DNA of 13,250 nucleotides from JANWXR01 sp033577755. Its GTDB lineage: Bacteria; Chloroflexota; Anaerolineae; Anaerolineales; UBA6663. Below the pieces are notes generated by a model. That model saw only the letters and a program-made list of their open reading frames with translations, did not search any database and was not told the origin of the DNA. Below are positions 6,670-11,961 of this stretch, piece by piece. The DNA lies in the NCBI GenBank assembly GCA_033577755.1, contig JAVQXV010000083.1:1-13250 (forward strand), given 5' to 3'. The position numbers and the translations under genes were made by a program. Positions within the stretch are counted from its first letter, which is position 1. Every line of letters begins with the position of its first letter.

Positions 6670-7413
6670 GTGAGTGACTTGTCGGCCACTGAAACCGGCG
6701 CGGCGGAGTTGAACGCGCCGCTTCGTCTCGAAGATTTGAAACCCAAGATGCGCCTGACGGGGACGGTGAAGAAGGTGGAGTTGTTCGGCGCTTTTGTAGA
6801 CGTGGGCGCCGAGCGTCATGGTCTGGTGCACATTTCACAGCTGCGGCCTGAACGGGTCAACAACGTCTCGGATGTCGTCAAGGAAGGTGATCGGGTGACC
6901 GTCTGGGTCAAGAAAGTAGACCCGGCTAACGGACGCCTTGATCTAACGATGATCGAACCATTGGCAGTCGAATGGTCTGAGCTAAAGCGTGGCCAAATCT
7001 ATACCGGCAAGGTGACAAAAACGGAGAAGTTCGGCGCTTTTGTGGATATCGGCGCCGAGCGACCCGGTCTGGTGCACATCAGCGAGATGGCTACTTATCG
7101 CGTCCGGGATGTCGGCGAGGTAGTGCAGGCCGGCAACGAAGTGCGGGTGCAGGTTATCGGCGTGAACCCGCGCAGAAAACAGATTCGGTTGAGCATGAAG
7201 GCTGTCGAAGTGGCCGAGAGGGAGGCAGAAGCCGAAGAGCCGGCCGAGGAAGAGGAGAATCTGACCACGATGCAGCTGGCGTTCCGGCGCGCTCAGCAGG
7301 CTGCTCAGCAGAGACGCATCGATTCAAGTGTTGCCGGGCCACAACGTAAAAGCAAAGACCGTAGCGTGCAGGAGGAACTGCTCAACCGAACCCTGGCCAA
7401 CCGTCGCCGCTAG
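6670..7413 (+). CDS. Protein with two S1 RNA-binding domains
   Basis: A 247-residue protein starting at GTG. Two S1 (OB-fold) domains are clear: residues about 27-95 (GTVKKVELFGAFVDVG, GLVHISQL) and about 108-177 (GKVTKTEKFGAFVDIG, GLVHISEM, ending in IRLSMKA). The second is a near-duplicate of the first. A Glu-rich linker (180-197, EREAEAEEPAEEEE) is followed by a basic, Gln-rich tail ending in RRR. S1 domains bind single-stranded RNA. The protein is much shorter than ribosomal protein S1 (four to six domains), so it is an S1-like translation or RNA-stability factor rather than a standard S1. It stands alone, with its own perfect promoter and strong ribosome site, and is probably well expressed. 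The precise role cannot be read. Confidence 0.92.
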   Translation: MSDLSATETGAAELNAPLRLEDLKPKMRLTGTVKKVELFGAFVDVGAERHGLVHISQLRPERVNNVSDVVKEGDRVTVWVKKVDPANGRLDLTMIEPLAVEWSELKRGQIYTGKVTKTEKFGAFVDIGAERPGLVHISEMATYRVRDVGEVVQAGNEVRVQVIGVNPRRKQIRLSMKAVEVAEREAEAEEPAEEEENLTTMQLAFRRAQQAAQQRRIDSSVAGPQRKSKDRSVQEELLNRTLANRRR

Positions 7414-7478
7414 GCGGTTGAAGCAAGGGGTTGTCCGATTGCGGCGAATGTCGTCGGCTTGCTTTGGAAATTATCGCC

Positions 7479-7594
7479 ACCGAAGGGTGTGCACGCAAAA
7501 CATGTCAGCCGCACCCTGAGCGGACGCTGAGCGAAGCCGAAGCGGCAGTCGGGTAGTACGTTCCCTGACAATCTTTGCGTGCACACACCGGAGG
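7479..7594. mobile_element. MITE-like element, 100 bp, with 22-bp terminal inverted repeats
   Basis: The arms are 7487-7508 and 7565-7586. They begin with 13 perfectly paired bases (GTGTGCACGCAAA against TTTGCGTGCACAC), then three mismatches, then six paired bases (TGTCAG), giving 19 of 22 paired. The 56-bp centre has no ORF and contains CTGAGCG twice. The element is flanked by ACCGAAGG (7479-7486) and ACCGGAGG (7587-7594), an 8-bp direct repeat with one mismatch, as expected for an old target duplication. It lies 73 nt after the S1 gene. The alternative is a large hairpin acting in RNA, such as a terminator or a 3'-end stabiliser. Confidence 0.55.
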
Positions 7595-7621
7595 TAAGCG
7601 GACTGACGGATGAAATCAGAT

Positions 7622-7642
7622 AGCCAGCCGAAAAGGCCGGCT
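7622..7642 (-). terminator. Hairpin downstream of the acidic-protein gene, possible terminator
   Basis: AGCCAGCC (7622-7629) and GGCCGGCT (7635-7642) form an 8-bp stem with one mismatch around a 5-nt loop, 31 nt past the stop of the acidic-protein gene. The minus-strand side is followed only by a broken T-rich stretch (ATCTGATTTC), so it is not a classical intrinsic terminator. It could also serve the convergent S1 transcript. Confidence 0.4.
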
Positions 7643-7673
7643 GTTACGTTGGAAGAACCGGGAGGAGACTTCG

Positions 7674-8099
7674 CTAATAATCTTCGTCCTCGTCATCCTC
7701 ATCCTCGTCCCAAAAGTCTTCGTCGTCATATAAATCCTCATCGTCTTCCAAATCATCCAGATCTTCGTCAATCCATTCATCCTCGTCTTCGGACTCCTCA
7801 TCTTCAAGGTCTTCCGACTCCTCATCGGAGTCTTCTTCCTCGTCTTCCTCCTCTTCCTCCTCGTCTAGTTCGTCTAAATCTTCGTCGTCTTCCAGCCAGT
7901 CTTCTTCCTCTTCGTCAAGCTCCTCGTCCTCATCCAGGTCTTCCTCATCCCAGAAATCTTCGTCCTCATCTTCGTCCTCGTCACGTCTTCGCAGCGTGAA
8001 GCCGCGGCGCAATTCGGCCCCGATGACGACAGCGAGATCAAGCTCGTTATTTGAGGGGAGCGTCTCCGTCGGATGAGGTCTAATTAAGAAGAGCGTCAT
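7674..8099 (-). CDS. Unrecognised, extremely acidic protein
   Basis: A 141-residue protein of unknown family. ATG at 8099 is chosen because GGAGG stands 7 nt before it; a longer open frame to 8213 would cross the putative promoter. Residues 1-39 look like a small folded or amphipathic segment (MTLFLIRPHPTETLP, then ELDLAVVIGAELRRGF, then basic LRRR). Residues 40-141 are almost all Asp and Glu: by my count 81 of 102, and the rest are only Leu, Ile, Ser, Trp, Phe and Tyr. The motif DEDFWDE occurs at both ends of this tail (46-52 and 126-132), with WL, WI and LY pairs between. There is no signal peptide or membrane segment. Such a polyanion could mimic nucleic acid, bind divalent metal or act as a chaperone for basic proteins; none of this is shown. 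Low-complexity coding makes it easy to dismiss, but the promoter, ribosome site and intact frame argue that it is real. Confidence 0.75.
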   Translation of the reverse strand: MTLFLIRPHPTETLPSNNELDLAVVIGAELRRGFTLRRRDEDEDEDEDFWDEEDLDEDEELDEEEEDWLEDDEDLDELDEEEEEEDEEEDSDEESEDLEDEESEDEDEWIDEDLDDLEDDEDLYDDEDFWDEDEDDEDEDY

Positions 8100-8138
8100 T
8101 GATTGCCTCCAGATGACCTTATCGGTCTGTTGATTTCC

Positions 8139-8152
8139 CCGGCTCTCGCCGG
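8139..8152 (-). other. Small GNRA-type hairpin in the leader of the acidic-protein gene
   Basis: On the minus strand CCGGC-GAGA-GCCGG forms a 5-bp GC stem closed by a GAGA (GNRA) loop. It lies between the predicted transcription start and the ribosome site. A role in mRNA stability or translation control is possible but unproven. Confidence 0.35.
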
Positions 8153-8164
8153 ATGATCGCTTGT

Positions 8165-8194
8165 AAGATAAACCGATCGGAAGAGCGTTGTCAA
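8165..8194 (-). promoter_or_regulatory. Putative promoter of the acidic-protein gene with overlapping palindrome
   Basis: On the minus strand there is a perfect -35 TTGACA (8189-8194) and a -10 TATCTT (8165-8170, four of six matches) with an 18-nt spacer. The leader would be about 60 nt. CGTTG-TCAA-CAACG (8186-8199) is an inverted repeat covering the -35 box and could be an operator. Confidence 0.5.
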
Positions 8195-8257
8195 CAACGA
8201 ATCGGCCGCTCAAGGCAGTCGTCGGTCCGTGAATGGCTGTGGACTTTCTCAGGCCGG

Positions 8258-9505
8258 TTAGAAGGCATCCAGTAGCCAGACCGGCAGGGTCGAGCCGGCG
8301 GCCACTTGTGTCACACCGGCCGGAATAATCAGCAACCCGTCGGCCTTAACCAGTGAAGTGATGATGTTCGAACCCTGAAGGCCGGTACTATGTGCGATGA
8401 ATCGCTCGCCACGCTGTTCCAGCGTCACCCGCAGGTAAGTCTCGCGCCCATCGGAATGAACCGGCTCGGCCAGCTCAGCCAGCACGGTGAAGCGCTCAAG
8501 CGCCGTCTGCCCGGCCAGCCGGAGCAAGGCGGGGCGCACGAATACCTCGAAGCCGACCAACGCCGAGACCGGGTTGCCCGGCAGGCCGATGAAAGGCACG
8601 CCGCCGACGTGGCCAAAGGCCAACGGCTTACCGGGGCGCATGTTCACCTTCCAGAACGTCAGCGCGCCGTCTGCTTCGAGAGCGCCCTTCACCACATCAT
8701 AGACGCCTACCGAAACGCCTGCCGAGGAGAGGATAAGGTTTGCCCCGTGTGCAACGGCCTGCTGCAGCCGACGGCGCACCTCGTCTAGCCGGTCAGGCGC
8801 CACGCCCAGCCGTAGCGGTTCACCGCCGTATTGCTCGATGGCTGCGGCCAGAGTAATGCTATTGATGTCACGGATCTGGCCGGGGCGCGGCGTATCCGTC
8901 ACTCCGACAAGCTCATCGCCGGTAGAGAGCAGAGCGACGCGCGGACGGCGATAGACGCGCACCTGCGCATGGCCGAGCGCGGCCAACACGCCCAGCGCCG
9001 CCGGGCGCAGCCGCACGCCGGGCGCAAGCACCTGTTGCCCGACACTTACATCCTGCCCGACAGGCCGGATGTTTGCGCCGGGTCGGGGCGCCTTAAAGAT
9101 CCGAATTTGAGCCGGCAGCGCCGTGCGTTCCGAGTGATGGGCGTGATTGCGGCCATCGTCGGTCTCTTCCACCGGCACGACGGCGTCGGCTCCACCGGGC
9201 ACAGGCGCGCCGGTCATGATGCGCATGGCGGTTCCGGGCGGCAGCTCGCCGGGCAACGGCGCGCCGGCAGGAATGTCACCGCTGATGGGCAGGGTCACCG
9301 GGGCATCGGGCGTAGCATGGGCGGTATCGGCAACACGCACCGCATAGCCGTCCATCGAGGAATTCGGGAAGGGCGGCAGATTCTCGCCGGCATAGATGGC
9401 CTCGGCGAGCACACGCCCGCGCGCGGCCTCCAGCGCGACGACCTCGGTGTCCAGCGGCCGGAAATGCTCGAGGATGCGCGCTCGTGCTTCAGCGACGGTT
9501 AGCAT
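8258..9505 (-). CDS. moeA: Molybdopterin molybdenumtransferase
   Basis: A 415-residue MoeA, about the usual length. It inserts molybdate into adenylylated molybdopterin, the last step of molybdenum cofactor synthesis in the cytoplasm. Order of motifs: SSMDGYAVR (49-57, Asp52), RIMTGAPVPGGADAVVP (95-111) with Thr98, the MoCF-domain ALLSTGDELV (191-200), SAGVSVGVYDVVK (261-273) with Asp270 in the place of the catalytic Asp, KVNMRPGKPLAFG (286-298) and GLPGNPVSALVGFE (307-320). The C-terminal beta domain is complete. The ATG at 9505 fits the family N-terminus (MLTVAEARARIL) and lies within the last codons of rel, a 17-nt overlap with no clear ribosome site, so translation probably depends on rel. 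No other cofactor-synthesis gene is in the window, and the gene is not flanked by a molybdoenzyme. Confidence 0.95.
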   Translation of the reverse strand: MLTVAEARARILEHFRPLDTEVVALEAARGRVLAEAIYAGENLPPFPNSSMDGYAVRVADTAHATPDAPVTLPISGDIPAGAPLPGELPPGTAMRIMTGAPVPGGADAVVPVEETDDGRNHAHHSERTALPAQIRIFKAPRPGANIRPVGQDVSVGQQVLAPGVRLRPAALGVLAALGHAQVRVYRRPRVALLSTGDELVGVTDTPRPGQIRDINSITLAAAIEQYGGEPLRLGVAPDRLDEVRRRLQQAVAHGANLILSSAGVSVGVYDVVKGALEADGALTFWKVNMRPGKPLAFGHVGGVPFIGLPGNPVSALVGFEVFVRPALLRLAGQTALERFTVLAELAEPVHSDGRETYLRVTLEQRGERFIAHSTGLQGSNIITSLVKADGLLIIPAGVTQVAAGSTLPVWLLDAF

Positions 9506-11672
9506 GTTGATTCGGAGCGGTGCGGGGGCGATAAGCTTCGATGACGTTGGGCAGTTGCTCAACACGCGAGAGGACGCGCGGCAGTGCGGCGATATCGGCG
9601 ATTTCCATCGTTAGATCAATGGTGGCCAGTGTGCCCTTGCTTATTGAGCGGATAGAGGACATGTTGATGCACTCATCGGTCATCACCGTGGAGATGTCCC
9701 GCATCAAGCCGGGACGGTCATAGGCAATGATACGGATAGGAACAGGGTAGGTGCGTTCGGCACGGCCCCAGGAGACTTGGAGCTTACGCTCCGGCTCGCG
9801 CGCGTTGAGGATGTTGGGACAATCTTGGCGATGGATGGTGACGCCGCGCCCGCGCGTGACGTAGCCGATGATCGGATCGCCGGGGACGGGATTACAGCAG
9901 ACCGCCAGCCGTGTCAACATACCCTGCGTGCCCAGCACGTCGATCTCGCCGGCGTCGGCTTTCCGGCGCGTTTCTTTGCCGGTGGGAAGCGTCGGAGATT
10001 CTTCCTGCTCCTGCTGCTCCTGCTCCAGCACGATGGTGGCAATGTGTCGGCCCAGAACGTCGCCGGTACCCAGCGCGTAGAGCAAATCCTCCGGTTTAGC
10101 GTAGCCCAGTTTGCGGGCCAGCAGCTCCTGACTGAACTCGCCTACGCCCAGGCGCTTGAGTTCCTTCTCCAGCAAGGCACGCCCCTGCGCCACGGTCTGC
10201 TCCCGCTGTTGGCGGCGGAAGTACTGCTTGATCTTCTGAATGGCACTGGCCGATTTCACCAGGCCGAGATCGGGGTTGAGCCAGTCGCGCGACGGTCCAC
10301 CGGTCTTGGCGGTGAGGATTTCCACCTGGTCGCCGGTCTTCAGGCGATAATCGAGCGGGACCAGCCGCCCGTTGACGCGCGCGCCGCGGCAACGGTGGCC
10401 AATCGAGGTGTGGACGCGATAGGCAAAATCAATCGGCGTCGAGCCGGCAGGCAGGTCAAGGATGTCGCCGCGCGGTGTGAAGCAGTAGACGCGCTCCTGG
10501 AACACTTCGCGCTTCATCACGTCCACGAACTCCTGCGCGTCGGCGACCTCCTGCTGCCACTCCATCATGCGACGGATCCACTGAATCCGATTCTGAATTT
10601 GCTTCTCGTACGACTCATCGTGCCGGATACCCTCCTTATAGCGCCAATGAGCGGCGATGCCGTATTCGGCCTGCTCATGCATCTCCGGTGTGCGAATCTG
10701 CACCTCCAGCGGGCGCCCGTCGGTGTATATGACGCTGGTGTGCAGCGACCGATACAGATTATCTTTGGGGTTCCCGATATAGTCGTCGATCTCGCCGGGG
10801 ATGGGCTTCCACAGATTGTGGATCACACAAAGGACAATGTAACAGGTCGGTTCGTCCTTAACAATAACGCGCACGGCGCGCCAATCATAGATTTCATGGA
10901 AGCTCACCCCCTTTCGTTCCATCTTCTTGAAAATGGAGTAAATGTGCTTGGGCCGTCCACTCACCTCGCCCTCGATGTTGTTCTCGGCCAGGGCGGCTTT
11001 GAGCTCCTCAATGATTCGTCGGATGGTGCGCTCACGATCGGCCTCATGCTCCGCCAGCGCGGCGGCGATCTCCTTGTACTTCTCCGGATGGGTATAGCGG
11101 AACGAAAGGTCCTCCAGTTCGGACTTGAGCTTCCAGATGCCCAGACGATTGGCCAGCGGTGCGAAGATCTCCAACGTCTCCTGTGCAATCCGTTGCTGTT
11201 TCTCCGGCGGCAGGTGGTGGAGCGTGCGCATATTGTGTAGCCGGTCGGCCAGCTTGATGATGACCACACGGATATCATCGTTCATCGCCATAAACGTCTT
11301 GCGCAGGCTCTCGAAGTTCCGGTCAATCAGCCGTTTGCGCTCTTTGGAAACGCGTGGCAGCTGCGCCAGCTTGGTCACGCCATCCACCAGCTTCGCCACT
11401 TCTTCTCCGAAATCACGGCGCACGTCTTCGAGCGTCAGCTCGGTGTCCTCCACGGTGTCATGCAACAGTCCGGCTACCACTACCGGGATAGGCATACGCA
11501 GGTCGGCCAGGATCTGCGCTACGGCAACACAATGCGTAACGTACGGCTCGCCGGAAGCGCGCACCTGTCCGGCGTGCGCCTTCTCGGCGACTTCGTAGGC
11601 GTGCTCAATCAGGGCGCGGTCTTTCAGCGAGAGTGTGGGTGGTAGCGCCTCAAAAAGCTGTTGCAGCTTCAT
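9489..11672 (-). CDS. rel: Long RSH-type (p)ppGpp synthetase/hydrolase
   Basis: A 727-residue Rel/SpoT homologue controlling the stringent response. Domains in order: an HD hydrolase (His47, His71-Asp72, Glu75-Asp76 in HDTVED, Asp143 in KLADRLHN); a synthetase (about 235-345) with GRPKHIYSIFKKM, YDWRAVRV and LEVQIRT; a TGS domain (about 395-455, VYCFTPRGDILDLPAG); a zinc-finger-like part with Cys592-Cys593, His614 and Cys618; and a C-terminal ACT domain (about 643-715). The HD residues are intact, so hydrolase activity is expected. The synthetase loop reads EIDD at 294-297, the EXDD form typical of synthetase-specialised RelA, where bifunctional enzymes usually have RXKD. The next segment is PKDNLYRSLHT instead of the common PKPNGYQSLHT. 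The start MKLQQLFEAL at 11672 follows a promoter directly; upstream open frame is rejected. The 3' end overlaps moeA. Confidence 0.95.
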   Translation of the reverse strand: MKLQQLFEALPPTLSLKDRALIEHAYEVAEKAHAGQVRASGEPYVTHCVAVAQILADLRMPIPVVVAGLLHDTVEDTELTLEDVRRDFGEEVAKLVDGVTKLAQLPRVSKERKRLIDRNFESLRKTFMAMNDDIRVVIIKLADRLHNMRTLHHLPPEKQQRIAQETLEIFAPLANRLGIWKLKSELEDLSFRYTHPEKYKEIAAALAEHEADRERTIRRIIEELKAALAENNIEGEVSGRPKHIYSIFKKMERKGVSFHEIYDWRAVRVIVKDEPTCYIVLCVIHNLWKPIPGEIDDYIGNPKDNLYRSLHTSVIYTDGRPLEVQIRTPEMHEQAEYGIAAHWRYKEGIRHDESYEKQIQNRIQWIRRMMEWQQEVADAQEFVDVMKREVFQERVYCFTPRGDILDLPAGSTPIDFAYRVHTSIGHRCRGARVNGRLVPLDYRLKTGDQVEILTAKTGGPSRDWLNPDLGLVKSASAIQKIKQYFRRQQREQTVAQGRALLEKELKRLGVGEFSQELLARKLGYAKPEDLLYALGTGDVLGRHIATIVLEQEQQEQEESPTLPTGKETRRKADAGEIDVLGTQGMLTRLAVCCNPVPGDPIIGYVTRGRGVTIHRQDCPNILNAREPERKLQVSWGRAERTYPVPIRIIAYDRPGLMRDISTVMTDECINMSSIRSISKGTLATIDLTMEIADIAALPRVLSRVEQLPNVIEAYRPRTAPNQHANRR

Positions 11673-11682
11673 CCTGCGAAAA

Positions 11683-11711
11683 AGTATAATTTTGCTAACC
11701 CGGAAGAGCAA
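11683..11711 (-). promoter_or_regulatory. Putative rel promoter
   Basis: On the minus strand TATACT (11683-11688, five of six matches) lies 17 nt downstream of TTGCTC (11706-11711, three of six). The -10 box ends 10 nt before the rel ATG, so the 5' leader would be only a few nucleotides. The rest of the 289-nt divergent region up to 11961 shows no ORF I believe in. It contains a 5-bp hairpin GGGAA/TTCCC at 11826-11841 and an isolated TTGACT at 11884-11889, but no clear plus-strand promoter. Confidence 0.5.
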
Positions 11712-11950
11712 GGAAATCGTCTTTGCCAACCGGTCGGCTCTTTGACCCGCAAAATAGCTTCCATCAACTCCATAGACGGCTTCGTCGAAAAGCTCACTTG
11801 AATTGTGAAGATGCCAAAAGCGCAAGGGAAAACAGCTTCCCGGCACGGCGCGCCTCCGCAGCTCGGATTTATTTTTTCTTTATTTGACTCTGTAATCATT
11901 CGGCAAGCAACTCTAACGTCTCAGTCACTTGAAATACCGATTACCGTGAC

Positions 11951-11954
11951 GGAG
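11951..11954 (+). promoter_or_regulatory. Ribosome binding site of the coiled-coil gene
   Basis: GGAG is placed 7 nt before the ATG at 11962 and supports that start. Confidence 0.6.
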
Positions 11955-11961
11955 CAACGCT

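Noticed and set aside
6398..6838. N-terminal extension of rmd on the minus strand
   Set aside because: The extra residues are not SDR-like and the DNA holds the divergent consensus promoter and the start of the S1 gene.
7610..7999. 129-codon plus-strand frame rich in Pro, Arg and His
   Set aside because: It is the antisense of the Asp/Glu codons. The minus strand has GGAGG and a promoter.
9777..11240. 487-codon plus-strand open frame antisense to rel
   Set aside because: It lies entirely within rel, whose domains are complete. The frame reflects GC-rich codon bias and shows no family motif.
11669..11899. 76-codon minus-strand frame upstream of rel
   Set aside because: It overlaps the rel start and promoter, has no ribosome site, and its translation has no recognisable features.
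11884..11917. Promoter for the coiled-coil gene (TTGACT with TCTAAC)
   Set aside because: The spacer would be 22 nt and the -10 match is poor; no better pair was found.
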